Positions 9,996 through 18,499 of a DNA stretch of 64,000 nt are shown piece after piece. Below the pieces are notes generated by a model, which worked only from the letters and a program-made list of their open reading frames with translations, had not been told where the DNA came from and did no database searches. The first letter of the stretch is position 1. Every line of letters starts with the position of its first letter. The stretch comes from a virus. The position numbers and the translations under genes are program-made. The DNA is taken from the IMG/VR virus record IMGVR_UViG_3300042892_001725, positions 26,999 through 90,998 of that record. One strand, written 5' to 3'.

Positions 9996-10455
9996 TGATT
10001 TATACGGAAAGACATATACGGTACCGCAAGACGTTATTGAATATTTAGAACAATGTAATCAAGCTGTTGGGGAAGTTGATGAAACTACCGAAGGTTTTAA
10101 ACGTAATAAAGATTTGCGTGAAAAAGGTGAGGTGACTTATCAACAACTAAAACGAATGAAGAATTGGTTTGATAATTTCAATGGACATCAAGATGAGACT
10201 TCCCATATTTTAAATGGGGGACACTACGTTAAAGATTGGGTGAACAATACCCTAAAAGGAGATAGAGATAGTATTAATACCGGAAAACAATCAAAATCGG
10301 AAGTATTACCAAATCAATACATTAACCCTCACGAAAAAGAAGGGATTAAAGATATGAATAGACCGAATCAAAAACATAGTTCATCAATTAATAAATTTGA
10401 CACCGCTATCACAGAGAGTCTAAAAAGAATAAACGAATTAATACAAAAAATATAA
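9988..10455 (+). CDS. Hypothetical protein
   Basis: A 155-residue soluble, mostly helical protein of unknown function. It starts YGKTYTVPQDVIEYLEQCNQ and contains a Trp-bearing helix (QQLKRMKNWFDNFNGHQDET) and a helical C-terminus (ESLKRINELIQKI). There is no signal peptide, membrane segment or catalytic motif that I can name. It overlaps the preceding gene by 8 bp and lies 5 bp before the next, so it is part of one tight transcription unit. Similar small proteins cluster with structural genes in large phages; I infer no more than that. Confidence 0.7.
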   Translation: MNSDLYGKTYTVPQDVIEYLEQCNQAVGEVDETTEGFKRNKDLREKGEVTYQQLKRMKNWFDNFNGHQDETSHILNGGHYVKDWVNNTLKGDRDSINTGKQSKSEVLPNQYINPHEKEGIKDMNRPNQKHSSSINKFDTAITESLKRINELIQKI

Positions 10456-10460
10456 CAATT

Positions 10461-10757
10461 ATGCCAGTAAATGAACCATTAAATTTTGAACAACCATCTA
10501 ATGATTTGTCATCAATTGCCGAGGCTCAAAGAAGATTATTATTTCCAAAAAATGATTTTAAAAAAACAGCAAATGAATACTCCTCAGTTAACCCTGACGC
10601 AATTGCCGATGGTGATACCGCAGGTAAAGGAACAGGTAACTTTTTAGATGTTTATAATCAACAAGCGGGAGCTATTCAAGATATTCAAGAAAGAAACTCT
10701 GAATTAGTTATTAATGAGTATAAACCAAATGCACCTTATACAACACCAAGTGCGTAA
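10461..10757 (+). CDS. Hypothetical small protein
   Basis: A 98-residue protein, Asn/Ala/Glu-rich with no recognised domain. The middle (PKNDFKKTANEYSSVNPDAI) and the helical C-terminal half look soluble. Its stop TAA shares a base with the ATG of the next gene (TAATG at 10755-10759), a typical translational coupling arrangement. Function unknown; context is a five-gene plus-strand block between the fibre genes and the glycan operon. Confidence 0.65.
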   Translation: MPVNEPLNFEQPSNDLSSIAEAQRRLLFPKNDFKKTANEYSSVNPDAIADGDTAGKGTGNFLDVYNQQAGAIQDIQERNSELVINEYKPNAPYTTPSA

Positions 10758-11146
10758 TGAAACTTTACAACACAGTTAAATCTCTTATTTTAGAAGTAGC
10801 GTCAATTGACTCAATTGTTAACGCTATTAAAAATAAAGATAAGATAATAATTTATTACGACGGTGATGAACCCGGAGGACGTGGTTTACGAGATATTGAA
10901 CCTGTTTGTTTTGGATACTCAAAAGCCGGAAACCCTGTATTACGTGCTTGGGACAGTGAAGGAGCTTCTCACACAGGATATAAAGGGGAACAACCTTTAC
11001 CGGGGTGGAGATTATTTAGGGTTGATAAAATCCAATCATTCAGACCATCAGGTGAAAAGTTTACAGAACCAAAACCCGGTTATAATCTTAACGGGGATAA
11101 AAGTATGACAAAAGTTATAATAAACGCTGTCTTCGGACAAAACTAA
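10757..11146 (+). CDS. WYL-like domain protein
   Basis: A 129-residue protein. After a short N-terminal helix (MKLYNTVKSLILEVAS) it has the beta-barrel pattern of WYL domains: IIIYYDGDEPGGRGLRDIEP, GYSKAGNPVLRAWDSEG, then GWRLFRVDKIQSF. WYL domains are ligand-sensing modules, usually attached to a helix-turn-helix. No DNA-binding domain is present here, so this would be a stand-alone sensor or an adapted structural fold. The N-terminus ending in LILE followed by a small residue resembles a T4 capsid-targeting peptide with a protease site of the type (I/L)xE, which would be unusual for a regulator. The WYL assignment rests on pattern only. Confidence 0.55.
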   Translation: MKLYNTVKSLILEVASIDSIVNAIKNKDKIIIYYDGDEPGGRGLRDIEPVCFGYSKAGNPVLRAWDSEGASHTGYKGEQPLPGWRLFRVDKIQSFRPSGEKFTEPKPGYNLNGDKSMTKVIINAVFGQN

Positions 11147-11164
11147 ATACAATAATTAAATTTT

Positions 11165-11800
11165 ATGACAAACGAATTAAGTTTAATGGAAAAATTAGTG
11201 GTATCTAAAAAAATAATGGATGCCCATAACAATACACCGAGAGGTGGTGTGGCATCATCAATGGATTCCTATAATTCACCTGAAGTTGAATCTTTTGAAC
11301 CTGTTGGTGCAAAATATAATATTCCACAAGAATTTTTACAAGAATCTCAACAATCAGAACAACCTTATTTATCATCAATACCTAAAGCACCAACAATGCC
11401 ACAACCTCTAACGGCAGATAGAGTTATGTCATCAAAATTACCGGACGCAATTAAACGATTGATGATTGAACACCCAATAGAAGTTCCAAACTCAATGGGT
11501 GGTGGTGGTTCAGTATTATCTGACGAATTAGTTGAGAAAGCATCTAGATTGATGAATTTAAAAGGGAATCAACAACCAAAACAATCGGTTAACGAACAAA
11601 CTAAAAGACCACAACAGACACAATCACCAAACTTTAATGTGAATGAATTAAAATCTATGCTTCGTGAAGTTGTAGAGGAAGTTCTACAAGAAAATGGAAT
11701 TTTGTCTGAATCAGAACAAAAATCTAATGAAGTCTTTTCTTTTAAAGTTGGAAAACATATATTTGAAGGTAAGGTTACTAAGATAAAAAAAATCTCTTAA
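11165..11800 (+). CDS. Hypothetical protein, Gln/Pro/Ser-rich
   Basis: A 211-residue protein. A short N-terminal helix (LSLMEKLVVSKKIMDAH) is followed by a long low-complexity region rich in Pro, Gln and Ser. A conserved-looking helix (VNELKSMLREVVEEVLQENG) comes next, and a small C-terminal beta hairpin (EVFSFKVGKHIFEGKVTKIK) ends the protein. Helix then hairpin at the C-terminus would suit a virion-associated adaptor. It is the last gene of the plus-strand block; a terminator-like hairpin lies 22 bp downstream. No family recognised. Confidence 0.65.
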   Translation: MTNELSLMEKLVVSKKIMDAHNNTPRGGVASSMDSYNSPEVESFEPVGAKYNIPQEFLQESQQSEQPYLSSIPKAPTMPQPLTADRVMSSKLPDAIKRLMIEHPIEVPNSMGGGGSVLSDELVEKASRLMNLKGNQQPKQSVNEQTKRPQQTQSPNFNVNELKSMLREVVEEVLQENGILSESEQKSNEVFSFKVGKHIFEGKVTKIKKIS

Positions 11801-11821
11801 ACTTTATTTACTCTCAAGATT

Positions 11822-11851
11822 AACCCTCATCTACCAAGTTGGGGGTTTTTT
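11822..11851 (+). terminator. Probable rho-independent terminator
   Basis: AACCC and GGGTT arms around a 15-20 nt loop are followed by a run of six T. It closes the 9162-11800 block just before the glycan operon. The stem has a mismatch, so it is weaker than the other terminators here. Confidence 0.5.
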
Positions 11852-11863
11852 AGTTTTATATGG

Positions 11864-11894
11864 TTGATATTCTTTTTGTTTTTTATTATATTTT
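11864..11894 (+). promoter_or_regulatory. Candidate host-type promoter of the glycan operon
   Basis: TTG at 11864 lies 20 nt before TATATTTT at 11887, one mismatch from the Bacteroidota -7 element TAnnTTTG. The ATG of the first operon gene is at 11913. Confidence 0.4.
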
Positions 11895-11912
11895 AGAATA
11901 TAATTTAAAACT

Positions 11913-13133
11913 ATGAAAGAAAAAATTAATGTATTAGTTCTACCAAGTGACAAAACAGGTGTTGGTAAATTTCGCTCTGTTGACCCTCACGTATTCTTAC
12001 AAAACTTATATCCGGATGACTTCCACGTAGATATTGACTACGAACCTCAAATAAATAATATTGAATATTGGAAAAAATATCAGATAATTCATGCTCACAG
12101 AACAATTGGACAAGATTATAATATCGCCCCTCAATTAATCCAATGGTTAAAGTCAATGGGTATTATCGTTATTGTCGATTTAGATGATTATTGGTTACCA
12201 ACGGTTGAGCATCCAATACATAGTATTATTGTTAAACACAAAATTGATGAGAAAATTAAAAATAATCTGAGAGCGGCAAGTTATGTAACCACCACTACTG
12301 ATATATTTGCTGAGGAAATCAAAAAATTAAACAAAAACGTTATTGTATTTCCAAACGCCATTAACCCAAAAGAATTACAGTTTAATCAACCAACACCTCC
12401 TTCTGATAAAATTAGAGTTGGGTGGTTAGGTGGCTCATCTCACTTACACGATTTAGAATTACTTGGGGGGTTTGTTCAAAAAAATAGTGACATTAACGAT
12501 AAATTACAATATGTGATTTGTGGTTTTGATACAAGAGGAACTGTAACTGAAATAAATCCTCAAACAGGTGAAGAAAAACAACGAGAAATTAAACCACACG
12601 AAACTGTATGGGCTCGTTATGAGGAAATTTTTACAACCAATTATCAAACAGTTGATGATGACTATAAAAAATTCTTACAACAATTTAAAGAAGGTGAATA
12701 TAATTCCGGAAATGTTTTACCTTATGTTAGAGTTTGGACAAAACCTGTCACAACTTACGCTATGAATTATTCAAAATTTGATATATCTTTGGCTCCGATT
12801 AAAAATCACATCTTCAACAGAATGAAATCTCAATTAAAAGTTATTGAGGCAGGGTTTTATAAGAAAGCTTTAATCGCGTCTGAAATTGGACCATACACAA
12901 TCGATTTAGTTCACTGTTTGAAAAATGGTGAATTTAACGAAGAGGGTAACGCTATTTTAATCCCTGAAAGTAGAAATCATAGTGATTGGTCTAAAGCAAT
13001 TAAGAAATTAGTTCAGAACCCTGAAATGATTAAAGTATTGGGTGAAAGATTATATAATACAGTAAAAGACAAATACGACCTTAACGTGGTTACAAAAAAT
13101 AGAGCAGAATTTTACAAATCTTTAATAAAATAA
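11913..13133 (+). CDS. Glycosyltransferase, GT-B fold
   Basis: A 406-residue protein with the two-Rossmann layout of GT-B enzymes. The N-terminal domain carries DKTGVGKFRSVDP and YQIIHAHRTIGQD. The hinge is marked by VIVFPNAINP, and the C-terminal nucleotide-sugar domain starts KIRVGWLGGSSHLHDLELL. The acceptor-to-donor transition and SLAPIKNHIFNRMKSQLKVIEA match GT4-type enzymes, which transfer sugars from nucleotide donors in the cytoplasm. An insertion near residues 195-250 is unusual. It heads the long plus-strand operon and lies 3 bp before the next gene. The acceptor is unknown; host O-antigen, virion protein or DNA are all possible. Confidence 0.85.
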   Translation: MKEKINVLVLPSDKTGVGKFRSVDPHVFLQNLYPDDFHVDIDYEPQINNIEYWKKYQIIHAHRTIGQDYNIAPQLIQWLKSMGIIVIVDLDDYWLPTVEHPIHSIIVKHKIDEKIKNNLRAASYVTTTTDIFAEEIKKLNKNVIVFPNAINPKELQFNQPTPPSDKIRVGWLGGSSHLHDLELLGGFVQKNSDINDKLQYVICGFDTRGTVTEINPQTGEEKQREIKPHETVWARYEEIFTTNYQTVDDDYKKFLQQFKEGEYNSGNVLPYVRVWTKPVTTYAMNYSKFDISLAPIKNHIFNRMKSQLKVIEAGFYKKALIASEIGPYTIDLVHCLKNGEFNEEGNAILIPESRNHSDWSKAIKKLVQNPEMIKVLGERLYNTVKDKYDLNVVTKNRAEFYKSLIK

Positions 13134-13136
13134 AAA

Positions 13137-13838
13137 ATGATAAAAATACCTTTAACCAAAATATTGTTTCTTGATATAGAAACTGTTGGTGGATGTAAAA
13201 ACTATACCGAGTGTAAAGTTAACAATCCTAATGTTGCGAGTCAATTTGAGAAATATTTTGATTGGTTCCAAAAACGATTTCCTGAAGATGCCGGATTTTC
13301 TGCCGATAAAGTTTTTGAAAAAAGAGCCGCATTAGTTCCTGAGTTTGCAAAAATTGTTTGTGTTAGTGTTGCCTTTGTTATGGACAATGGTGATATTAAA
13401 AAACAATCGTTTTCAGGTGATGATGAAAAGGTTCTATTAAAAGAATGTCAAACATTACTTAATCGTTGTGGTAAATTAGATTTTTATCTATGTGGACACA
13501 ATCTTAAGAATTTTGATATCCCTATGTTGGCAAAACGAATGATTATCAACGGATTAATGCCTCCAACACTTTTACCATCTTACGACACAAAACCGTGGGA
13601 GATTAAAGCTATCGATACCAAAGAAATTTGGCAATACGGAGCATATACGGCAATTGGTTCGTTAGACTTAATGTGTACTTGTATGGATGTTCCATCACCA
13701 AAGGAAGGTGATGTTACCGGAGATAAAGTTCACGACGCATATTGGAACAAAAATATGTTACCTGAAATCACCGCTTACTGTGAACGAGACGTACTTGTAC
13801 TAATTGACGTAATAAAAAAATTAAAAGAATTAGAATAA
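13137..13838 (+). CDS. 3'-5' exonuclease, DnaQ/PolB-like (DEDDy)
   Basis: A 233-residue protein of the DEDD exonuclease superfamily. Motif Exo I is at residues 10-16 (LFLDIET, with D13 and E15). Exo II is LCGHNLKNFDIPML, and Exo III is AYCERDVLVL with the Tyr-x3-Asp spacing of the DEDDy subgroup. Such proteins remove nucleotides from DNA 3' ends during proofreading or repair. It is a stand-alone domain without a polymerase. The stop overlaps the dUTPase start (TAATG), so the two nucleotide-metabolism genes are coupled, though they lie within a glycan operon. Confidence 0.85.
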   Translation: MIKIPLTKILFLDIETVGGCKNYTECKVNNPNVASQFEKYFDWFQKRFPEDAGFSADKVFEKRAALVPEFAKIVCVSVAFVMDNGDIKKQSFSGDDEKVLLKECQTLLNRCGKLDFYLCGHNLKNFDIPMLAKRMIINGLMPPTLLPSYDTKPWEIKAIDTKEIWQYGAYTAIGSLDLMCTCMDVPSPKEGDVTGDKVHDAYWNKNMLPEITAYCERDVLVLIDVIKKLKELE

Positions 13839-14443
13839 TGTTAGACAATTTTGAAGAGTTAGAAAATTTAAGAAAAAAATTACTTAATTTACAAGAGACA
13901 TTCTCATCCGAAACAGGTGAGGTGGATTACGATGACATTTTGAAAGAAATGGATATTGATTTAGAACAAATTGAAAAAGATATTGCCGAGGGGGCAACTA
14001 AATTAGATTTACCTTATGAGATACTTCACCCGGATGCTGTTCACCCAAAATATAACTACGATAGTGATTCGGGGTTTGACTTACATTCTGTTGAGGATGT
14101 TGTTATCCCACCGTTTGGTAGAGCGTTAGTTCCTAGTGGACTATGTTTCGACATTAAAGACGGTTTTGAGATACAAGTTAGAACAAAAAGTGGGTTGGCA
14201 ATCAACCAAGGACTTATGGTTTTAAATTCACCGGGAACCGTGGATAATGGTTACACCGGAGAAGTTAAAGGAATCATCTTTAATACAAACCCAACTGAGG
14301 TTAGAATACCAAAAGGTATGAAATTCGGACAAGCGGTTCTTTGTCCCGTTGTAAACGGTGCTTGGGTAGGATTAAATCAAGTTGAGAAAATAAATAAAAA
14401 AGAACGGGGTGAAAACGGATTTGGTTCAACAGGATTAGTATGA
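13838..14443 (+). CDS. dut: dUTPase (dUTP pyrophosphatase)
   Basis: A 201-residue protein that hydrolyses dUTP to dUMP and pyrophosphate, keeping uracil out of DNA and supplying dTMP synthesis. All five trimeric dUTPase motifs are present: DSGFDL (77-82), RTKSGLA, PGTVDNGYTGEVKG, GQAVLCPV and the C-terminal P-loop-like RGENGFGSTG. The catalytic core has the usual size. About 60 extra N-terminal residues, acidic and helical (EELENLRKKLLNLQE), are not part of the usual enzyme and may mediate a protein contact. It overlaps the exonuclease upstream and the glycosyltransferase downstream (ATGA at 14440). Confidence 0.93.
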   Translation: MLDNFEELENLRKKLLNLQETFSSETGEVDYDDILKEMDIDLEQIEKDIAEGATKLDLPYEILHPDAVHPKYNYDSDSGFDLHSVEDVVIPPFGRALVPSGLCFDIKDGFEIQVRTKSGLAINQGLMVLNSPGTVDNGYTGEVKGIIFNTNPTEVRIPKGMKFGQAVLCPVVNGAWVGLNQVEKINKKERGENGFGSTGLV

Positions 14444-15837
14444 TAACAGTAATTTATTCAACACATAAAGACGAACAATATAATAACAAATTTAGACAAC
14501 ATTTGTTACAAACTGTTGGTTTAAAAAATGTTCAAATATTGGAGTATGTTAACCATAACCAATTTAGTTTAACTGAAGTTTATAACAAAGGATTAAACGA
14601 ATCAGTTAATGATATTATTGTGTTTTGTCATAATGATATCATTTTTGAAAAAGAATATTGGGGTAAACGAGTTTTAGAACATTTTACCAAAAAACCTGAA
14701 TACGGTATTTTAGGTGTTGCTGGAACATCATATTACCCTAATTCCGGAAGATGGTGGGACATACAGGGTGAGATGATTGGTCAAGTTTATCATCAGCACG
14801 AAGGTAAAAAATGGTTATCTGAATATAATAAACCATTTGGGTCAAAAATAATAGATTCCGTTATTGTTGATGGTGTTTTCTTTGCCGTTAAAAAAAGTAA
14901 TTTAAAAACTAATTTTGATGAATCATTTACCGGATTCCATTTTTATGATACATCATTTTGTATGAGTAATCATTTATCCGGAGTTAAAGTTGGAACAATT
15001 TCAAATGTCCCGTTAACACATCTTTCTATTGGTATGACCAATAATCAGTGGGAACAGAATAGATTATTATTTTTAGAAAAATACAAAGAAAAATTACCTA
15101 TTAAATTAGAATCAAAATACCCGATAAATAAAATTAATCCAAAGTTACCGTTAGTTTCTGTTATAATTCCGATTTACAATTATGGGTTACAATTCGAAAA
15201 ATCGTTACAATCAGTATTTGATTCTACCTATAAAAATGTAGAGATAGTAATTGTTGATGACGGGTCAACCGATACTTACGTTAAATTAAAATTAGAGAGT
15301 ATTAAAGACCATCCAAATATTAAAATCATATATCAAGAAAATCAAGGACCATCTTCAGCAAGAAATAATGGGGTTAAAAATTCAAATGGTATTTTTATAC
15401 TACCATTAGATGGTGATGACACTATTCATCCGGATTATATTCAATTCTGTGTTAACATTTTAAAAAACAATAAAACCATTAGTCCGGTTTATTGTGATAC
15501 ACATCATATAGGTCAAATACAAGGAATCGAAAAAAGACCTGAATGGTCTATAGAAAGATTAAGAGAAGGTCCGTTTATAGTTAATTGTTCAATGTTTCAT
15601 AAAGAAGCGTTTGATGTTTGTGACGGGTATGATGTTACATTGAAAGGATGGGAAGATTATGATTTATGGATTAGAATGGGATTGAAGGGATATTCGGGGA
15701 AAAGAATACCAAAACCTCTTTTTGTATATTTTCACCACGAAAGTGACGGAACCGTATCAACAGAGGCGAATAACAACCAACAAGAGTTGTATAATAAAAT
15801 AATGAACAAAAATTTTAAGAATGAAAATTTTAATTAA
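14440..15837 (+). CDS. Two-domain glycosyltransferase (GT-A + GT2)
   Basis: A 465-residue protein. The N-terminal half (about 1-220) is GT-A-like with MITVIYSTHKDEQYN, IIVFCHNDIIFEKEYW (a DxD-like site) and VIVDGVFFAVKK. The C-terminal half is a classic family 2 transferase: VSVIIPIYNYG near 235, VEIVIVDDGSTD, GPSSARNNGV, ILPLDGDDTIHPDY (donor/metal site) and GWEDYDLWIRMG. The two domains could add two successive sugars. It starts inside the dUTPase stop and overlaps the next gene by 17 bp. Confidence 0.88.
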   Translation: MITVIYSTHKDEQYNNKFRQHLLQTVGLKNVQILEYVNHNQFSLTEVYNKGLNESVNDIIVFCHNDIIFEKEYWGKRVLEHFTKKPEYGILGVAGTSYYPNSGRWWDIQGEMIGQVYHQHEGKKWLSEYNKPFGSKIIDSVIVDGVFFAVKKSNLKTNFDESFTGFHFYDTSFCMSNHLSGVKVGTISNVPLTHLSIGMTNNQWEQNRLLFLEKYKEKLPIKLESKYPINKINPKLPLVSVIIPIYNYGLQFEKSLQSVFDSTYKNVEIVIVDDGSTDTYVKLKLESIKDHPNIKIIYQENQGPSSARNNGVKNSNGIFILPLDGDDTIHPDYIQFCVNILKNNKTISPVYCDTHHIGQIQGIEKRPEWSIERLREGPFIVNCSMFHKEAFDVCDGYDVTLKGWEDYDLWIRMGLKGYSGKRIPKPLFVYFHHESDGTVSTEANNNQQELYNKIMNKNFKNENFN

Positions 15838-16498
15838 GTTTCCTACTAGAGGACGAACATTTAAATTCTTTAATGTTTTAAAAATGTATTACACAATGTG
15901 TGATGATTTAGATAATATTAAATTTTTAGTAACATTAGACACTGATGATAAAGTTATGAATCAACCGGGTGTTATTGAGATGTTTAAAGAATACAAAAAC
16001 TTATCATACATTTATGGTGAAAGTAAATCAAAAATCGAAGCCATAAATAGAGATATGGAAACCGAAAATGATTGGGATATTGTCTTATTAGCATCTGATG
16101 ATATGATACCAAAAGTTAAAGGTTACGATACAATCATTAGAAAAAAAATGAAAGAAAAATATCCGGATACTGATGGTGTTTTATGGTTTAATGATGGTTA
16201 TCAAGGTAATAGATTGAATACTTTATGTATTTTAGGTAAAAAATATTATGAGAGGTTTAATTACATTTATCATCCAGAATATAAATCTTTATGGGCGGAT
16301 AACGAATTTATGGATGTTGCAAACTTATTAAATAAACAAACTTATTTTAATGAACTAATAATTAAACATGAACATCCTGATGTTGGATTCGGTGGTCGAG
16401 ACAATATACATTTAGAAAATTCTAAAAATGATTATATTGATAAAAATTTATATCTAAAAAGAAAATCAATAAATTTTGAATTAAATAAAAATTTATAA
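15821..16498 (+). CDS. Glycosyltransferase-like protein (GT-A fold)
   Basis: A 225-residue protein with a GT-A-type N-terminus (ILIKFPTRGRTFKFFNVL), a strand-acid motif (FLVTLDTDDKVM), a second acidic motif (DIVLLASDDMIPK), and an acceptor-side segment (YKSLWADNEFMDVANLL) ending in a His/Glu motif (HEHPDVGFGGRDN). This arrangement resembles small capsule or LPS transferases. It overlaps the preceding gene by 17 bp and is followed 6 bp later by the next. Sugar and acceptor are unknown. It could instead be a nucleotide-sugar-binding relative with another role. Confidence 0.75.
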   Translation: MKILIKFPTRGRTFKFFNVLKMYYTMCDDLDNIKFLVTLDTDDKVMNQPGVIEMFKEYKNLSYIYGESKSKIEAINRDMETENDWDIVLLASDDMIPKVKGYDTIIRKKMKEKYPDTDGVLWFNDGYQGNRLNTLCILGKKYYERFNYIYHPEYKSLWADNEFMDVANLLNKQTYFNELIIKHEHPDVGFGGRDNIHLENSKNDYIDKNLYLKRKSINFELNKNL

Positions 16499-16504
16499 TA
16501 AAAT

Positions 16505-17278
16505 ATGAATAAATTAATAATAAACCGAAACGAAGGTTTTTTTTCGGATTTTTTAACATTATTAGCGGGTATAATGTATTTTAACGATAATAATCAAAAA
16601 TTTAATGTTGAATGGTTTAATTATATGTATAGTGATTTATCTAACGAAAATCTATATGATAAATTTTTTAAACAAGTTTATGATATTGAACCAATTACGT
16701 CAACATTTATTAATTTAACCCCTTATGGGTATTATTTCCCTGAAGCTATTGGAAATGGACTTGATGAATTAACTATTTTAAAAAATTTAAAAACCCCCTC
16801 TCAAACATTGATTGATTTAAAATTAATGGATAATATTTTTTTTAACAATATTGATAAAAATTATTTTAAAGGGTTAAAAACTTTAGGTGTTCAAAAAAGA
16901 GGTACAGACCATAGTACTCACGGAGCATTATTATCTGATGAAATTATTTTGTCAAATATTAATGAAGAATTTAAACATAACAGTTATGATAAAATTTATT
17001 TAATGACTGATGATAATAATTCTTTGAATTTTTTTAAAAAAGAATTAGGTGATACTTTAATTTATACTGAATCAAGAAGGGGTGATTCTAATGTTGGTTT
17101 ACATTTTTCAAATCTACCAAATAAATCTAAATTAGCCGAAGAAGTTATTGTTGATTCTATTTTATTATCATTAACTGATTTTAAATTAGTAAGTAGAAGT
17201 AACGTATCAACTTTTTCATTATTAAATAATTTAAATGAAAATTTTAAATATATGGATAAACACATACATTATAGTTAA
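16505..17278 (+). CDS. Fucosyltransferase-like protein
   Basis: A 257-residue protein in very AT-rich DNA. Midway it has GVQKRGTDHSTHG, which resembles the GDP-binding Arg motif (HxRxxD/RRGDK type) of NodZ, FUT8 and O-fucosyltransferase enzymes. The C-terminal part shows the order expected for that group: KIYLMTDDNNSLNFF, then LAEEVIVDSILLSLTDFKLV and SRSNVSTFS. The assignment is by motif order only. It makes sense in context, because GDP-sugar genes that could supply a GDP-fucose-like donor lie 2-5 kb downstream in the same operon. The N-terminal 90 residues are unrecognised. Confidence 0.55.
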   Translation: MNKLIINRNEGFFSDFLTLLAGIMYFNDNNQKFNVEWFNYMYSDLSNENLYDKFFKQVYDIEPITSTFINLTPYGYYFPEAIGNGLDELTILKNLKTPSQTLIDLKLMDNIFFNNIDKNYFKGLKTLGVQKRGTDHSTHGALLSDEIILSNINEEFKHNSYDKIYLMTDDNNSLNFFKKELGDTLIYTESRRGDSNVGLHFSNLPNKSKLAEEVIVDSILLSLTDFKLVSRSNVSTFSLLNNLNENFKYMDKHIHYS

Positions 17279-17282
17279 TAAT

Positions 17283-18152
17283 ATGAAAAACAATATAACA
17301 TTATATAATCATTTCCACAATGGTGATATATTTTACTCAAGAATATTAATTAATATTTTAAAAAACCATTATAACATTACATACTATCATAATCTACAAT
17401 CACCATTATTTGAAGATTTACCTGAAGTTAATGAAATTGTGGGTATCCCCGGAAATTATGATATTCACAACACAAATTTAGAAAATAATATTGTGAATAC
17501 TTGGATAGGACAAAAACAAATGATTTATGTATCACACCAACCTATTCCTGGTTGTTCATTTATTAATCATTTTAAATTAGTTACCGATATTTGTGATTTC
17601 TATAATATTGAATTAGATAATGATTTTAATAAGTATTTACCCTCTGTGATTAATACTAATTTAAAATCGCATGATAATATTGTAAACAAAATAAAAGAAT
17701 TAAAACTAAAATATGATTTAATTATTTTAGTTTGTGACGGTAATGTAAATTCAAGTCAATCACATAATTTTAGTTTCACACCTATTGTTGAAAATTTGTC
17801 TGAAAATAACCCTAATTGTTTATTTTTAAGTACTAATCAATTATATGAAAATAATTCTAATGTTATTACAACATATCCACAAATAACAGAATCATTACCT
17901 GATTTATTACAAATTAGTCTAATTTCAAATCATTGTGATATTATTGTAGGAAGGGCTTCCGGACCATTTTGTTTTACACATACTAAAGAAAATTTTAATG
18001 ACGATAAAAAAACATTCATTTCATTCACATTTAATGAATCTGAAGGTATATTTTATTATGATGGTAAAAATAAAAATTTATGGTCAAATAATTTAAATTA
18101 TCCTAATATGATAACAACAATACAAAATGAAATAAATTTAAAAATTAAATAA
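17283..18152 (+). CDS. Glycosyltransferase-like protein (GT9/heptosyltransferase type)
   Basis: I chose the ATG at 17283, five bases after the stop of the previous gene. An in-frame ATG at 17235 would overlap that gene by 44 bp. The product is 289 residues. The N-terminus (LYNHFHNGDIFYSRILINIL) and the C-terminal motif (SNHCDIIVGRASGPFCF) match the layout of GT-B heptosyltransferase-like proteins, in which a Gly/Pro-bearing loop binds the donor. Asn- and Ile-rich composition is extreme, reflecting very low GC. Likely another transferase of the glycan operon; donor unknown. Confidence 0.6.
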   Translation: MKNNITLYNHFHNGDIFYSRILINILKNHYNITYYHNLQSPLFEDLPEVNEIVGIPGNYDIHNTNLENNIVNTWIGQKQMIYVSHQPIPGCSFINHFKLVTDICDFYNIELDNDFNKYLPSVINTNLKSHDNIVNKIKELKLKYDLIILVCDGNVNSSQSHNFSFTPIVENLSENNPNCLFLSTNQLYENNSNVITTYPQITESLPDLLQISLISNHCDIIVGRASGPFCFTHTKENFNDDKKTFISFTFNESEGIFYYDGKNKNLWSNNLNYPNMITTIQNEINLKIK

Positions 18153-18154
18153 TT

Positions 18155-18499
18155 ATGATAGGTGAAAAAATTGAAGAAATAATTAAAAATAAAACATTAG
18201 AAATTTTAACTAAAAATAAAAATGTTGAATTACCTGATGATATCATTGAAACCGATAATTTAGGTGAGGTGATTGAAAAATTATCCATATTACATTGTAG
18301 AATGTGGTATTTAGAAGACGCCATTAGTGATGCTAAAACCGACTCTGAAATTGCTGTGTTAAAGAAAAAAATTGACATCTGTTTTAAAAGTAAACGACCT
18401 AAATATGTTGAGGCAATAAATCGGATGGTTGATAATTCAATAAGTCAAGGTAAATCATTAATTGAGGATTCGGTAAAATTATATAAAGGTGTTGAGTAA
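18155..18499 (+). CDS. DUF4254-like protein
   Basis: A 114-residue helical protein. The central segment LSILHCRMWYLEDAISDA, followed by VLKKKIDICFKSKRPKYVEAINRM, resembles DUF4254. That family is found in Bacteroidota polysaccharide clusters and has a short helix with W/H-x-E-D, followed by I-D-x-x-N-x-x-R. Function of that family is unknown. It sits between a transferase and a sugar-nucleotide reductase-like gene and overlaps the latter by 11 bp, so a role in the same glycan pathway is plausible. The family match is from memory of the pattern. Confidence 0.5.
   Translation: MIGEKIEEIIKNKTLEILTKNKNVELPDDIIETDNLGEVIEKLSILHCRMWYLEDAISDAKTDSEIAVLKKKIDICFKSKRPKYVEAINRMVDNSISQGKSLIEDSVKLYKGVE

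Noticed and set aside
17235-17282. Upstream start for the heptosyltransferase-like gene
   Set aside because: It would overlap the preceding gene by 44 bp; the ATG at 17283 lies just after that gene's stop and gives a typical N-terminal strand.
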